A DNA stretch of 64,000 bases from Silvimonas iriomotensis (GCF_014645535.1 NZ_BMLX01000001.1:489169-553168), one strand, 5' to 3'. Positions 26,218-36,007 are shown, counted from the first letter of the stretch. The notes: a model not told the origin generated them from the letters alone. A program made the numbers and translations.

Positions 26218-27327
26218 CTATTCCGACGCAACCGGTACCACCGTGGCCGGCGCATAGCTGGCCGGTTGACTTGCCACCGGCACATTGCCGTGAATGCGGT
26301 GCTGGTGGTTGTCGGCAAACATGTAATACGGGAAGGGCCGGGCCGGTTCGCTGATGGCATCAAGGCGCGCCAGTTGTTCGGCCGGAATGGTGAACTCCAG
26401 CGAGCGCATGGTCTCTTGCAGTTGCGCCGGTCTGGTGGCGCCCACAATCACGCTGCTCATACCTTTGCGGTGATACAGCCAGTTCAGCGCCACTTGTGCC
26501 ATCGGGCGGTCGATTTCCTGCGCGACGCGTTCCAGCTCGGCCACGATGCCGAAATTGCGCGGGGTGAGTTTGTCGAAACCCGGTGAAGCCTTGCCGCCGG
26601 CGGAGGTCACCTGCAAACGGCCATCGCCAAACTGGCCGCCCTGGCTGGGCTTGTATTTGCCGCTCAGCAAACCCATGGCCAGCGGGCTCCACGCCACCAG
26701 ACCCATGCCGCTTTCCACGGCCAGATCAGAGAACTCCAGTTCGGCATTGCGCTCGATCATCGAGTATTCCAGCTGCATGGCTGCCACTGGTTCATAACCG
26801 CGCCATTGCGCCAGTGTCTGCGCTTTGGCGGCGTACCAGGCCGGCGTGTCGGACAAACCAACGTAGCGGATTTTGCCAGCACGTACCGCGTCGTCCATGG
26901 TGCGCATGACTTCTTCTACCGGCGTGACGCGATCCCAGGTGTGCAGGTAATACAGGTCGATGTAATCCGTATTCAGGCGTTTGAGCGAGCCTTCCAGCGC
27001 ACGCATCAGGTTCTTGCGGTGATTGCCGCCGGCGTTGGGGTTGCCCGGTTCGGCGTTGTAAGCGTACTTGGTGGCGATCACCATGCGATCACGCACGCCA
27101 CGCTCGGCAATGAATTCGCCTGTCCAGGTTTCGCTGGTGCCGCCGGTGTACAGGTCGGCGGTATCAATAAAATTGCCGCCATGTTCCAGGTACACATCAA
27201 ACAGGCTTTTAGCGACATCACGTTCGGTTCCCCAGCCCCATTCGGTACCAAAAGTCATGGTTCCCAGCGAGAACGGGCTGACACGCAGACCAGAACGACC
27301 CAGCAAGTGATAAGTGGCGTTACTCAT
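26218..27327 (-). CDS. Aldo/keto reductase
   Basis: The 369-residue protein starts MSNATYHLLGRSGLRVSPFSLGTMTFG and has the AKR barrel signature: the tetrad Asp-Tyr-Lys-His is visible as FIDTADLYTGG, IATKYAYN and DLYYLHTWD. The C-terminal NADPH-binding segment reads VIVGATRPAQLQETM. The start at 27327 is set by GGAG just upstream. It is divergent from a LysR gene across a 119-bp promoter region, so it is the likely target of that regulator. The natural substrate is unknown. Confidence 0.9.
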   Translation of the reverse strand: MSNATYHLLGRSGLRVSPFSLGTMTFGTEWGWGTERDVAKSLFDVYLEHGGNFIDTADLYTGGTSETWTGEFIAERGVRDRMVIATKYAYNAEPGNPNAGGNHRKNLMRALEGSLKRLNTDYIDLYYLHTWDRVTPVEEVMRTMDDAVRAGKIRYVGLSDTPAWYAAKAQTLAQWRGYEPVAAMQLEYSMIERNAELEFSDLAVESGMGLVAWSPLAMGLLSGKYKPSQGGQFGDGRLQVTSAGGKASPGFDKLTPRNFGIVAELERVAQEIDRPMAQVALNWLYHRKGMSSVIVGATRPAQLQETMRSLEFTIPAEQLARLDAISEPARPFPYYMFADNHQHRIHGNVPVASQPASYAPATVVPVASE

Positions 27328-27446
27328 GATCGGATTCTCCAGAAAGTGGTCCCGGTGGCGGTGTTGCCGTCGGGGTATCGGGTGTTGACGGAAGTCATTC
27401 TGGTCTGCTTTATTGTGAAGAAAAATGCCTTTAAGGTTGATGAACC

Positions 27447-28373
27447 ATGAAGCAAAACTTAAAGATCGATCCAACCCAGTTGCCAGCCTTGCTGGCTTTT
27501 GAACGGGTGGCGCGCCACGGCAACTTCAGCAAGGCCGCGGATGAAATGGGCGTATCGCCCTCTGCCTTGTCGCAGACCATCCGCAACCTGGAGGCCCGCA
27601 CCGGCATTCACTTGCTGAACCGCACCACACGGCGGGTCAGCGTGACCGAAGCCGGCATGCGCCTGTTATCAGGCGTGACGCCAGGGCTGGCGCAGATCGA
27701 AGCGGCGCTGATTGATCTGGAAGATTTGCGCGACCAACCGGCCGGCACCTTGCGCATCAACCTGCCGCGCCTGGCGTACCGCATTATCGTTGCGCCGTAC
27801 CTGGCCGGCTTTATGGCGGCCTATCCGGATTTGCGGGTGGAGTTCCGGCTGGATGAAGGCCTGAGCGATATCGTGGGGGAAAGTTTTGACGCCGGCATCC
27901 GCTTTGGCGAGAGCGTGGCGCGGGATATGGTCGCGGCGCGTATTGGCCGCAACCGGCGTATTGCCGTAGCGGCCACGCCGGATTATCTGGATAGGCACGG
28001 CCGGCCGCAGGTGCCGGAAGACCTGTTTACGCACAACTGCCTGCGCTACCGCTTTGTGACCAGCGGCCGGTTGTACGCGTGGGAGTTCACCCGCGACGGG
28101 CGCGAGTTTGAAATCGATCTGGCCGGGCGCCTGGTCTACAACGACATTTACGATATGGTCGATGCCGCGCGCCTGGGGCTGGGCATTGTCCACATTACCG
28201 AAGACGTGATCGCAGCGGATCTGGCCAGCGGTGTGCTGGAACGCGTGCTGGATGACTGGTGCGCGCCGTTTGACGGTTTCTTTCTGTACTACCCCAACCG
28301 CGCCTTGATGCCACGCAAATTGCGCGTGTTTATCGACTGGTTCCAGCACGCCAACCAGCCGCCGGCGCGCTAG
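27447..28373 (+). CDS. LysR-family transcriptional regulator
   Basis: The 308-residue protein has an N-terminal winged helix (LPALLAFERVARHGNFSKAADEMGVSPSALSQTIRNLEARTGIHLL) and an effector domain opening GTLRINLPRLAYRIIVAPYLAGF, the CrgA-like branch of LysR proteins. It is divergent from the aldo/keto reductase gene. Its 3' end overlaps the convergent EamA gene by four bases (28370-28373). Confidence 0.9.
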   Translation: MKQNLKIDPTQLPALLAFERVARHGNFSKAADEMGVSPSALSQTIRNLEARTGIHLLNRTTRRVSVTEAGMRLLSGVTPGLAQIEAALIDLEDLRDQPAGTLRINLPRLAYRIIVAPYLAGFMAAYPDLRVEFRLDEGLSDIVGESFDAGIRFGESVARDMVAARIGRNRRIAVAATPDYLDRHGRPQVPEDLFTHNCLRYRFVTSGRLYAWEFTRDGREFEIDLAGRLVYNDIYDMVDAARLGLGIVHITEDVIAADLASGVLERVLDDWCAPFDGFFLYYPNRALMPRKLRVFIDWFQHANQPPAR

Positions 28374-29221
28374 GCAGCGGGGCGGCGGTTCAAAATCACC
28401 AGCACAATCCCGCCCAGAATGGCAACGGACGCCAGCACTAGCCGCAGGCCCAGTGGCTCGTTCAGAAACAGCACCGCACCGACGGCAGCAATGGCCGGCA
28501 CCGACAACTGCACAATGGCCGCGCTGGTTGCCGCCAGTGCGGGCAGCACGCGGTACCACAAGGCATAACCCAGGCCAGAGGTAATCACGCCGGAGGCCAG
28601 CGCGTAGAGCACGCCTGGCGTATCAAAATGGGTGTGCTGCAAGACGATGATCCAGCAGCCCACGGCAACGGGCGTAGCGCGCAAAAAGTTGCCTGCGGTG
28701 ACGGCGGCTGGATCGCCCGCGCCGCGTCCGCGCAGTGAATAAACGCCCCAGGCCACGCCCGCCGCAATCATCAGCAGCGATGAAAACAACGGCGGTGCCG
28801 ACAAGCCCGGCAGCATCAGGCCGATCACGCCGGCCGCCGCCAGCAGCACGCCCAGCCACTGAACGGGCGCGAGGCGTTCGCCGCGCCACAAGCCATAACC
28901 AATCATGCTGATCTGCACTGCGCCAAACAGGATCAACGCACCCGCCGCGGCCGGCAGATTGACGTACGCATAAGAAAACCCCGCCGCGTAGACAAACAAC
29001 GCCAGCGACGAGGCCAGATTGCCTTTAAGGGATGGTCGCGGTCGCTGCCTCCGCAAATACATCAGCATAAGCAGCACCAACGCGCCTGAGGCAATGCGGA
29101 TCATGGTGAAGCTGGCCGGATCAATGCCGGTTTGTTTCAGCGCCAGGCGGCACAGGATGGAGTTGCCGGCAAACGCCACCATGGCAAACAGCGTGAGCAC
29201 AAACACGCGGGCAGGGGACAT
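28370..29221 (-). CDS. EamA/DMT-family transporter
   Basis: The 283-residue protein is hydrophobic throughout with about ten predicted transmembrane helices in two EamA halves (FAMVAFAGNSILCRLALKQTG at the start; ASGVITSGLGYALWYRVLPAL in the second half). Drug/metabolite exporters of this family move amino acids or small metabolites. The start at 29221 lies behind GAAAAGCT-type spacing without a strong ribosome site; upstream in-frame starts only add polar residues. It overlaps the LysR gene tail-to-tail. Confidence 0.85.
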   Translation of the reverse strand: MSPARVFVLTLFAMVAFAGNSILCRLALKQTGIDPASFTMIRIASGALVLLMLMYLRRQRPRPSLKGNLASSLALFVYAAGFSYAYVNLPAAAGALILFGAVQISMIGYGLWRGERLAPVQWLGVLLAAAGVIGLMLPGLSAPPLFSSLLMIAAGVAWGVYSLRGRGAGDPAAVTAGNFLRATPVAVGCWIIVLQHTHFDTPGVLYALASGVITSGLGYALWYRVLPALAATSAAIVQLSVPAIAAVGAVLFLNEPLGLRLVLASVAILGGIVLVILNRRPAA

Positions 29222-29416
29222 GGAAAAGCTCACTCGCAGAATCGGACGATTGGTTTTCGTACTATTTTGTCGGCCCATTCTGGCAGTGATTCACATGTCA
29301 TTAAAGCCGCCGGGCTGATCTGTCGTAAAAAGCCGCAAAAGGGCCGGATGACCGTCTGGCAACTGACCCGTTTATGCAGTTTGTATAAAACGACCGATCG
29401 TGCTAATTTTCAGCAC

Positions 29417-30034
29417 ATGGGAAAAGGCGAACAGAAACGGCAAGACATTATCGAGCACGCGCTGATGCTGGCGGGGCAGGTGGGCCTTGAAGGCCTGAGC
29501 CTGGGCGGCCTTGCCACCAGCATGGAGATTTCCAAAAGCGGGCTGTTTGCGCATTTCAAATCCAAAGAAGCGCTGCAACTGGCGGTGCTGGAACTGGCGC
29601 GTGAACGCTTTGTGGCAGAAGTCATGGCGCCCGCTGTGGCCTTGCCGCGGGGTTTGTCGCGCCTGAATGGCTTGTTTGACCGTTACCTGGCGTGGATACG
29701 CGGCCAGGCCAGCCAGGGTTCCTGCATTTTCATGGCGCTGGCGCATGAATACGACGATCGCCCCGGCGAAATCCGCGACGTGCTGGTTAATTGCTGGCGC
29801 GAGTTCGGCGGCTCTGTGGCACGCGTGGCGGCCACAGCCATTACCGAGGGCGAATTCCGGCCGGATTGTGATCCCGGCCAGTTTGCCTTTGAGTTTGTCG
29901 GCATTGTCATGGTGTTCCAGCATGCCCACAAACTGATGGGCGAGGCGCAAGCCGAAGCGCGTGCGCGCCAGGCCTTCAAGCGCTTGTTGCGCTCTTACCG
30001 TCAGCCTGAGGTGCTGGCAGTACGCCCGGCCTGA
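29417..30034 (+). CDS. TetR-family transcriptional regulator
   Basis: The 205-residue protein has a TetR helix-turn-helix (KRQDIIEHALMLAGQVGLEGLSLGGLATSMEISKSGLFAHFKSKEAL, residues 7-54) and an all-helical ligand domain with a TetR_C-like segment (FDRYLAWIRGQASQGSCIFMALAHEYDDRPG). It precedes an alpha/beta hydrolase gene by 64 bases on the same strand and is probably its regulator or operon partner. Confidence 0.9.
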   Translation: MGKGEQKRQDIIEHALMLAGQVGLEGLSLGGLATSMEISKSGLFAHFKSKEALQLAVLELARERFVAEVMAPAVALPRGLSRLNGLFDRYLAWIRGQASQGSCIFMALAHEYDDRPGEIRDVLVNCWREFGGSVARVAATAITEGEFRPDCDPGQFAFEFVGIVMVFQHAHKLMGEAQAEARARQAFKRLLRSYRQPEVLAVRPA

Positions 30035-30098
30035 TCAACCCGATCACCGCTTTCAGATCACCACAAAAACCAGCCTTGTCCACTTTCGGAGCCTGATC

Positions 30099-31007
30099 AT
30101 GAACCAGCCTGATGTTGCCTTTGCGAAGACACAAAAAAGCACGACCGGTCGTTCTTATGAACCACCCGCGCCGAAATGGGTAAAAACCGGTTTGTCGGCA
30201 CTCAGCGCGGTATCGCCTCAGGCAGCGGCTGGCGTATTGCAACACCTGTTCACCACTCCACCGCGCACGCGCTTGCGCGCTGAAGAAGCTGCCGTCCTTG
30301 CTACCGCGCGGCGCTGGCAAAGCCATGTCCGTGGCGAAATCATGCGCGGCTACGAGTGGGGCGAGGCCACCGCGCCGGCCGTTTTGTTGCTGCACGGTTG
30401 GGGCGGGCATGCCGGCCACATGAGCGGCATGGTCGAGCCCTTGCTGGCGGCCGGTTACCGCGTGCTGGCGGTCGATGTGCCGGGCCACGGCGATTCCCCG
30501 CGGGCGCAGGTGGCCTTGCCGCATTTTCATGAAGCGCTGGAAGAAATGGCCCGTCGCGCCGGGCACGATGCGGTACACGGCGTGATCGCCCATTCGTTTG
30601 GCGCGGCCGGTACCACCTATGCGCTCTCACGCGGTTTGCATATTCCGCGTGCCGTGTTTGTCGGCCCCATGACGCAGTTTGGCGCCTTGTGGGACGCCGT
30701 GCGCAACCGCACCGGCGTATCGCAAGGACTGATCCAGCGCATGATCACGCGCATGGAAGCCCGCTACTGCCTGGGTTTTGATGAAGTGGAACCCGTGGCA
30801 CTGGCTGGCGATCTCACCACGCCCTTGTTGGTCCTGCATGATCTGGACGACGACAAAGTATCCGTCGCCCAGGGTGAGGCGCTGGTCGCCCGCTGGCCCG
30901 GCGCGGCCCTGCGCACCAGCAACACGCTGGGGCATCTGAAGATCCTGAAAGATCAGGCCAGCGTGAACGCGGCCGTGGCTTTTCTCACGCGCACGGCCAC
31001 GCCATAA
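30099..31007 (+). CDS. Alpha/beta hydrolase
   Basis: The 302-residue protein carries the hydrolase fold: an oxyanion-hole region LLLHGWGGHAGHMSG, the nucleophile elbow AHSFGAAG (Ser in Ser-Phe-Gly), an acid region LVLHDLDDDKV and a C-terminal His in TLGHLKIL. The start at 30099 fits GGAG at 30088-30091. It lies between a TetR gene and a DUF2214 gene. The elbow is H-S-F-G rather than G-x-S-x-G, which is seen in some esterase-like members. The substrate is unknown. Confidence 0.85.
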   Translation: MNQPDVAFAKTQKSTTGRSYEPPAPKWVKTGLSALSAVSPQAAAGVLQHLFTTPPRTRLRAEEAAVLATARRWQSHVRGEIMRGYEWGEATAPAVLLLHGWGGHAGHMSGMVEPLLAAGYRVLAVDVPGHGDSPRAQVALPHFHEALEEMARRAGHDAVHGVIAHSFGAAGTTYALSRGLHIPRAVFVGPMTQFGALWDAVRNRTGVSQGLIQRMITRMEARYCLGFDEVEPVALAGDLTTPLLVLHDLDDDKVSVAQGEALVARWPGAALRTSNTLGHLKILKDQASVNAAVAFLTRTATP

Positions 31008-31067
31008 ACGCCGGGCACCCGGCAAAAGTGGTCTACCATTCAGCCATTCAAACGGGGAATGTGTGCC

Positions 31068-31520
31068 ATGGTCTCAAGCTGGGTGCTTGCCGTTATCCAT
31101 CTGCTGGGCGTGGGCCTGGCGTTTGCCGCTATCTACAGCCGCGCGCGCTTTCTGGGCAAACCGGTAAAGCAGCTTGATCTGCCCGAAGCCTTTCTGGCGG
31201 ATTCTTTGTGGGGGATCAGCGCGCTGGTGCTTGTGCTCACCGGCCTGACGCGCGCGTTTGGCGGGTTTGAAAAAGGCACGCTGTATTACGGGCACCAGCC
31301 CTTTTTCCATATCAAGATGGCCTGTCTGGTGCTGATTTTCCTGCTGGAGATTTTCCCCATGATCACCCTGCTACGCTGGCGGATCGGGCGTGCCAAAGGG
31401 GATGTGACGCTTAATCTGGCGGTGGCCGCAAAGTTATCGCAGATCAGCTATGTGCAGTTGTTCTTGCTGGTGCCCATGGTGTTGTGCGCGGCCGCCATGG
31501 CCCGCGGAATCATGATTTAG
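31068..31520 (+). CDS. DUF2214 family membrane protein
   Basis: The 150-residue protein has four hydrophobic segments and the family motifs VIHLLGVGLAFAAIYSRA, FLADSLWGISALVLVLTGLTRAFGGFEKGTLYYGHQPFFHIKM and LEIFPMITLLRWR. Members are uncharacterised inner-membrane proteins. The ATG at 31068 is preferred to one at 31059 because GGGGA lies at a normal distance from it. Confidence 0.8.
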   Translation: MVSSWVLAVIHLLGVGLAFAAIYSRARFLGKPVKQLDLPEAFLADSLWGISALVLVLTGLTRAFGGFEKGTLYYGHQPFFHIKMACLVLIFLLEIFPMITLLRWRIGRAKGDVTLNLAVAAKLSQISYVQLFLLVPMVLCAAAMARGIMI

Positions 31521-31572
31521 CCATCGGCTTGCTCTGGCTGGCATGCATGGGTGGTTGCCCACCCAGGCTATC

Positions 31573-32526
31573 TTAAACCTGTGCCACCCGCGCATTGAGC
31601 GCCATCCGCCGCACAATCTCTACAAACTCCAGCCCGATCCCGGACAAGCTCTCGCCCTTGCGCGTCAGCAAACCATAGGGCGCCAGGTTCTGCCCGATGT
31701 TGAGCGGCAGCGCCACCAGCAGTTTGGCGTAAAGGTGATCGCGCAAGACCGGTTCGGCCAGCGCGGTCACGGCATCGCTTCGCTGTACCAGTTGCAGCGT
31801 GGCAAAGATGGAATCGCACTCCACCGTGTTCTGCGGGGTGGCGCTGTGATTGTGTTCAAATTCGCGCTCCAGCACCTGCCGCGCGGGGCTGGCCAGCGGC
31901 TGCAGCACCCAAGGCCAGTTGGCCAGTTCAGCCAGCGTGACGGATTCTCGCCCGGCCAGCGCGTGGCCGCTGCGCACCACGACTTTCATCACTTCATTGC
32001 CCAGTGGTTCGAAATCCAGCCAGTTGTGCTGGCTCAGTTCTGAAAACCGGCCAATGGCGAAATCCACTTTGCCCTGTTCCAGCAATTCAATCAGCTGATC
32101 ACTGGTCTCGCCCTTGATGCGGATGCGCAAGAGTGGTTTGCGGGTTTTCAGTTCAGATACCGATTGCGCCACCAGGTCTGGCGCGGCGCCCATGATGGTG
32201 CCGATGATCAACTGGCCAAACCCGCCTTGTTGCCACAGTTGCAGGCTGTCTGCCGTGCGCTGCAGGCCGCCCAGCGTGGTACGGGCAAAGCGGATGATTT
32301 CTTCGCCCACTTCGGTCGGCTTCACGCCACGCGCCTGGCGTTCAAACAAGGTGCAGTCCAGAAACGCTTCGACCTCTTGCAGCATGCGCGTTGCGGCCGG
32401 TTGCGACATGGCCAGCGTTTCTGCGGCCTGATGCAGGTTGCCATGGTCTGCCAGTGCCACCAGCAAGAACAAATGCTTGTAGCGCAGGCGGTGAAGCAAC
32501 GATTGATAGAAATATTGTTTGAGCAT
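31573..32526 (-). CDS. LysR-family regulator divergent from the L-rhamnose operon
   Basis: The 317-residue protein has a LysR winged helix (LRYKHLFLLVALADHGNLHQAAETLAMSQPAATRMLQEVEAFLDCTLFERQARG) and an effector domain (GQLIIGTIMGAAPDLVAQSVSELKTRKPLLRIRIKGETSDQLIELLEQGKVDFAIGRF) of the branch that includes GbpR-type sugar regulators. It faces the rhamnose catabolic genes across a 230-bp AT-rich intergenic region that holds several dyads. It is therefore the likely regulator of the operon, sensing rhamnose or an intermediate; this is inferred from position. Confidence 0.85.
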   Translation of the reverse strand: MLKQYFYQSLLHRLRYKHLFLLVALADHGNLHQAAETLAMSQPAATRMLQEVEAFLDCTLFERQARGVKPTEVGEEIIRFARTTLGGLQRTADSLQLWQQGGFGQLIIGTIMGAAPDLVAQSVSELKTRKPLLRIRIKGETSDQLIELLEQGKVDFAIGRFSELSQHNWLDFEPLGNEVMKVVVRSGHALAGRESVTLAELANWPWVLQPLASPARQVLEREFEHNHSATPQNTVECDSIFATLQLVQRSDAVTALAEPVLRDHLYAKLLVALPLNIGQNLAPYGLLTRKGESLSGIGLEFVEIVRRMALNARVAQV

Positions 32527-32557
32527 TGCGGCGCACCAATCCAGAAACGTTTTCGTT

Positions 32558-32647
32558 CAACAAATATCCATTTATTCAATGTGATATGTATTTTGTTGCG
32601 TGTGCACAAATATCGCATTCGATAACTTTTGATTATTGAATATAACC
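32558..32647. promoter_or_regulatory. Dyad-rich divergent promoter of the rhamnose operon
   Basis: Three dyads stand out in this AT-rich region. CAACAAA (32558-32564) with TTTGTTG (32592-32598). TATCG-CATT-CGATA (32611-32624), a perfect 14-bp palindrome. ATTCAAT (32574-32580) with ATTGAAT (near 32634-32640). LysR proteins often bind such interrupted dyads upstream of divergent targets. Which dyad is the operator cannot be decided from sequence. Confidence 0.4.
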
Positions 32648-32756
32648 AGATTTGCATTGGTCAGGTATTGATTGGCGCGATAAAAATGTAGCCATTGCAA
32701 AACCACTACACGAAAACGTCATGCCAATGGCGTTTTTCAGGGAACAGGAGAACTGC

Positions 32757-33614
32757 ATGAAACTGCTGCGTTTTGGCCCTGCTGGCCATGAAAAACCGGG
32801 CCTGGTCGATGCTTCTGGCGTGATCCGTGATCTGTCTTCCGTGGTGGACGACATTGCGGGTGCCACCTTGTTGCCTGCCAATCTGGCCAAATTGCGTGAC
32901 GTCAAAACCGACACCTTGCCGACCGCACCCGCCGGAGCGCGCATCGGGCCGTGTGTGACGGGTGTAGGCAAGGTGATTTGCGTGGGGCTGAACTACAGCG
33001 ATCACGCCAAAGAATCGAACATGGCCATCCCGACCGAACCCATCTTGTTCATGAAGCCGACGAGTTCGATCTGCGGCCCGAATGACCACGTGGAAATTCC
33101 GCGCGGTGCGGAAAAAACAGACTGGGAAGTCGAACTGGGTGTGGTGATCGGCAAAACCGCCAAGTACGTCAGCAAGGAAAACGCGCTGGAGCATGTGGCC
33201 GGTTATTGCGTGGTGAACGACGTCTCTGAACGCGCTTTCCAGTTGGAGCGCGGCGGGCAGTGGGACAAAGGCAAGGGCCACGATACGTTCGCGCCCATCG
33301 GCCCGTGGCTGGTCACGGCAGATGAAGTGGCCGACCCGCAAAACCTGGCCATGTGGCTGGAGGTCGATGGCCATCGTTACCAGGACGGCAGCACCCGCAC
33401 CATGATTTTTGATGTCGCCACGCTGGTGTCTTACATCAGCCAGTTCATGACCCTGCAACCGGGCGACGTGATCGCCACCGGTACGCCGCCTGGCGTGGGC
33501 CTGGGCCAGAAACCGCCGGTGTATCTACACGCGGGCCAGACCATGAAACTGGGCATTGCGGGCCTGGGTGAACAGCAACAACTGACGGTGCCGGCCAAGG
33601 TTCGGGAAGGGTGA
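32757..33614 (+). CDS. 2,4-diketo-3-deoxy-L-rhamnonate hydrolase (FAH family)
   Basis: The 285-residue protein is a fumarylacetoacetate-hydrolase-family enzyme. Metal-binding acidic residues are visible in TDWEVELGVVIG (E124, E126) and NDVSER (D155). The rest follows the family (YCVVNDVSERAFQLERGGQWDKGKGHDTFAPIGPWLVT and GDVIATGTPPGVG). In the non-phosphorylating L-rhamnose pathway, LRA6 cleaves 2,4-diketo-3-deoxy-L-rhamnonate into pyruvate and L-lactate. The neighbours encode the other steps. L-fuconate pathways use closely related hydrolases. The start is set by AGGAG at 32746-32750. Confidence 0.8.
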   Translation: MKLLRFGPAGHEKPGLVDASGVIRDLSSVVDDIAGATLLPANLAKLRDVKTDTLPTAPAGARIGPCVTGVGKVICVGLNYSDHAKESNMAIPTEPILFMKPTSSICGPNDHVEIPRGAEKTDWEVELGVVIGKTAKYVSKENALEHVAGYCVVNDVSERAFQLERGGQWDKGKGHDTFAPIGPWLVTADEVADPQNLAMWLEVDGHRYQDGSTRTMIFDVATLVSYISQFMTLQPGDVIATGTPPGVGLGQKPPVYLHAGQTMKLGIAGLGEQQQLTVPAKVREG

Positions 33615-33700
33615 ACAGTGAAATGTGAAATGGCTCTTCGGGGTCGCTGGTTTTGTGTTTCTCCGCTCAGGTTTCACTTTTCGCAAGAGGTTAAAAAGCA

Positions 33701-34453
33701 ATGAATCAACTGGATCTGCAAGGCCGGGTGGCCATCATTACCGGCGGCGCGCGCGGCATTGGTTACGCAGCGGCCGAGCGCATGCTGCAATCGGGCGCCA
33801 GCGTGGCGCTGTGGGATATCGATGCGGCGCGGCTGGATCAATCTGCAGCCGAGCTTGCCAGGCTGGGCAAGGTCAGCGTGCACGCGCTGGACCTGACCGA
33901 TGCAAGCGCGGTGAATGCCGCAGCGAGTGCCACGGTTGCCGCGCATGGCAAGGTCGACATTCTGGTCAACAACGCCGGCATTACCGGTGGCAACGGCCTG
34001 ACCTGGGAGCTGGACCCCAAAGGCTGGGCACGGGTGATCGAGGTCAACCTGGTGGCGCCGTTCCTGGTGTGCCACGCCGTGATCCCCAAGATGCTGGAAA
34101 ACGGTTACGGCCGCATCGTCAACGTGGCCTCGGTGGCGGGCAAGGAAGGCAATCCCACCGCATCGCACTACAGCGCATCCAAGGCCGGCCTGATCGGTTT
34201 GACCAAGTCTTTGGGTAAAGAACTGGCGACCAAGAACGTGATCGTCAACTGCATTACCCCGGCGGCCGCCAAGACCGAAATCTTTGACCAGATGAGCCAG
34301 CAGCACATTGATTACATGCTGAGCAAAATCCCCATGGGGCGCTTCTTGCAGGTGAATGAAGTGGCCGCGCTGATCGGCTGGCTCAGTTCTGAAGATTGCT
34401 CGTTTACCACGGGCGGCGTGATCGACATTTCCGGCGGCCGCGCCACTTATTGA
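33701..34453 (+). CDS. 2-keto-3-deoxy-L-rhamnonate 4-dehydrogenase (SDR family)
   Basis: The 250-residue short-chain dehydrogenase has TGGARGIG at 14-21, the NNAG motif near 90-93 and catalytic Y157-SAS-K161. Position between the diketo-hydrolase and the rhamnonate dehydratase genes points to the NAD-dependent oxidation of 2-keto-3-deoxy-L-rhamnonate at C4 (LRA5 step). AAGAGG precedes the start. Sequence alone would only support an SDR; the step is assigned from context. Confidence 0.75.
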   Translation: MNQLDLQGRVAIITGGARGIGYAAAERMLQSGASVALWDIDAARLDQSAAELARLGKVSVHALDLTDASAVNAAASATVAAHGKVDILVNNAGITGGNGLTWELDPKGWARVIEVNLVAPFLVCHAVIPKMLENGYGRIVNVASVAGKEGNPTASHYSASKAGLIGLTKSLGKELATKNVIVNCITPAAAKTEIFDQMSQQHIDYMLSKIPMGRFLQVNEVAALIGWLSSEDCSFTTGGVIDISGGRATY

Positions 34454-34469
34454 TCAGGGGATTCGTGCA

Positions 34470-35654
34470 ATGAACGTACCAGTCATCAAACAGATCCGCG
34501 CTTATACCGTGCGCGGCGGCGGGGCGGATTACCACGATCAGGGCGGCGGTCACTGGATTGACGACCACATCGCCACGCCCATGTCCAGATACGAGAAATA
34601 CCGCCAGAGCCGCCAGTCTTTCGGCATCAACGTGTTGGGTACGCTGGTGGTGGAGATCGAAGCCAGCGACGGCACTGTGGGCTTTGCCGTGACGACGGCG
34701 GGCGAGATTGGCGCATATATCGTAGAGAAACATCTGGCGCGTTTTATTGAAGGCCAGAAGGTGACCGACATCGAAAAGATGTGGGACCAGATGTTCAACG
34801 CCACGCTCTATTACGGCCGCAAGGGCGTGGTGATCAACACCATCAGCGGCGTCGACCTGGCCTTGTGGGATTTGCTGGCCAAGGTGCGCGGCGAACCGGT
34901 GCACCAGTTGCTGGGCGGCCCGGTGCGTGACCAGTTGCAGTTTTACGCTACGGGAGCACGCCCTGATCTGGCCAAAGAAATGGGCTTTATCGGCGGCAAA
35001 ATGCCGCTGCACCACGGCCCGGCAGAAGGTGAAGAAGGCCTGAAAAAGAACCTGGCCATGATCGAAGACATGCGCAACCGCGTGGGTGACGACTTCTGGC
35101 TGATGCTCGATTGCTGGATGAGCCTGGATACCAACTACGCCACCCGGCTGGCGACCAAAGCGCATCAATACGGCCTGAAATGGATCGAAGAAGCGCTGCC
35201 GCCCGATGATTACTGGGGCTACGCCGAGCTACGCCGCAACGTGCCCAAAGGCATGCTGGTGACCACGGGCGAGCATGAAGCCACGCGCTGGGGTTTCCGT
35301 CTGCTGCTGGAAATGGGCTGCTGCGACATCATCCAGCCGGATGTGGGCTGGTGCGGCGGCGTGACCGAACTGATCAAGATTTCTGCCCTGGCGGACGCGC
35401 ACAACGTGCTGGTCGTGCCGCATGGCTCGTCGGTCTACAGCTACCACTTTGTGATCACCCGCCACAACAGCCCGTTTGCCGAGTTCTTGATGATGGCGCC
35501 CAAGGCTGACCAGGTGGTGCCGATGTTCAACCCGCTGCTGCTGGATGAACCGGTGCCGGTTAACGGACGTATCTCTGCCTCTGCGCTGGACAAACCCGGC
35601 TTTGGCGTCCGCCTGAACCCGGAATGCAAGCTGGTGCGGCCGTACGAGCATTGA
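34470..35654 (+). CDS. rhmD: L-rhamnonate dehydratase (enolase superfamily)
   Basis: The 394-residue protein closely follows E. coli Rhm[20 protein letters not shown] near the N-terminus, [13 protein letters not shown], and [22 protein letters not shown]. Mg ligands D214, E240 and E268 and catalytic H269, D291 and H318 are all in place. It removes water from L-rhamnonate to give 2-keto-3-deoxy-L-rhamnonate. This is the most diagnostic gene of the cluster and separates a rhamnose pathway from a fucose one. The stop is followed almost at once by a 16-copy heptamer repeat. Confidence 0.95.
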   Translation: MNVPVIKQIRAYTVRGGGADYHDQGGGHWIDDHIATPMSRYEKYRQSRQSFGINVLGTLVVEIEASDGTVGFAVTTAGEIGAYIVEKHLARFIEGQKVTDIEKMWDQMFNATLYYGRKGVVINTISGVDLALWDLLAKVRGEPVHQLLGGPVRDQLQFYATGARPDLAKEMGFIGGKMPLHHGPAEGEEGLKKNLAMIEDMRNRVGDDFWLMLDCWMSLDTNYATRLATKAHQYGLKWIEEALPPDDYWGYAELRRNVPKGMLVTTGEHEATRWGFRLLLEMGCCDIIQPDVGWCGGVTELIKISALADAHNVLVVPHGSSVYSYHFVITRHNSPFAEFLMMAPKADQVVPMFNPLLLDEPVPVNGRISASALDKPGFGVRLNPECKLVRPYEH

Positions 35655-35655
35655 T

Positions 35656-35767
35656 GCGTGAGGCGTGAGGCGTGAGGCGTGAGGCGTGAGGCGTGAGGCG
35701 TGAGGCGTGAGGCGTGAGGCGTGAGGCGTGAGGCGTGAGGCGTGAGGCGTGAGGCGTGAGGCGTGAG
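35656..35767. repeat. Heptanucleotide tandem repeat, GCGTGAG x 16
   Basis: Sixteen perfect copies of GCGTGAG cover 112 bp, starting two bases after the L-rhamnonate dehydratase stop. No unit is degenerate, which suggests recent expansion. It is non-coding on the sense strand. The 35655-36007 gap also holds a paired GTCATTCC element and the ribosome-binding site of the next gene. Confidence 0.97.
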
Positions 35768-35791
35768 GGGCGGAAAAACGTGCATACCCGT

Positions 35792-35919
35792 CGTCATTCC
35801 GGACCTCGGCGGCCTCCTTGGCCGGAATCCATTTACGCCCCGGCCATTGCGTGACGGCTTGCTTTGGCCCCTGGCTGGATGGCCTTACCGGATTCCTGTC
35901 GGCACAGGCCGCAATGATG
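35792..35919. repeat. Paired GTCATTCC element in the rhamnose operon
   Basis: The left half is CGTCATTCCGG...CCGGAATCC (35792-35830), nearly identical to 22798-22836. The right half (35890-35919) is a decayed inverse copy, GGATTCCTG...GCAATGATG. It lies between rhmD and the L-rhamnose dehydrogenase gene. Confidence 0.65.
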
Positions 35920-36007
35920 AAACAGAGTGCGCGTTGTCGGTGGCCTGGTTGAAAACCCCGGCCACCTGGACAAACACCAACAAGCAGCAACTGGAGAACC
36001 CCGAACC

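Noticed and set aside
35441-35990. Reverse-strand frames rich in repeated SRLTPHA
   Set aside because: The repeat is the 7-base unit read over 21 bases; the frame also runs across the coding region of rhmD on the other strand.
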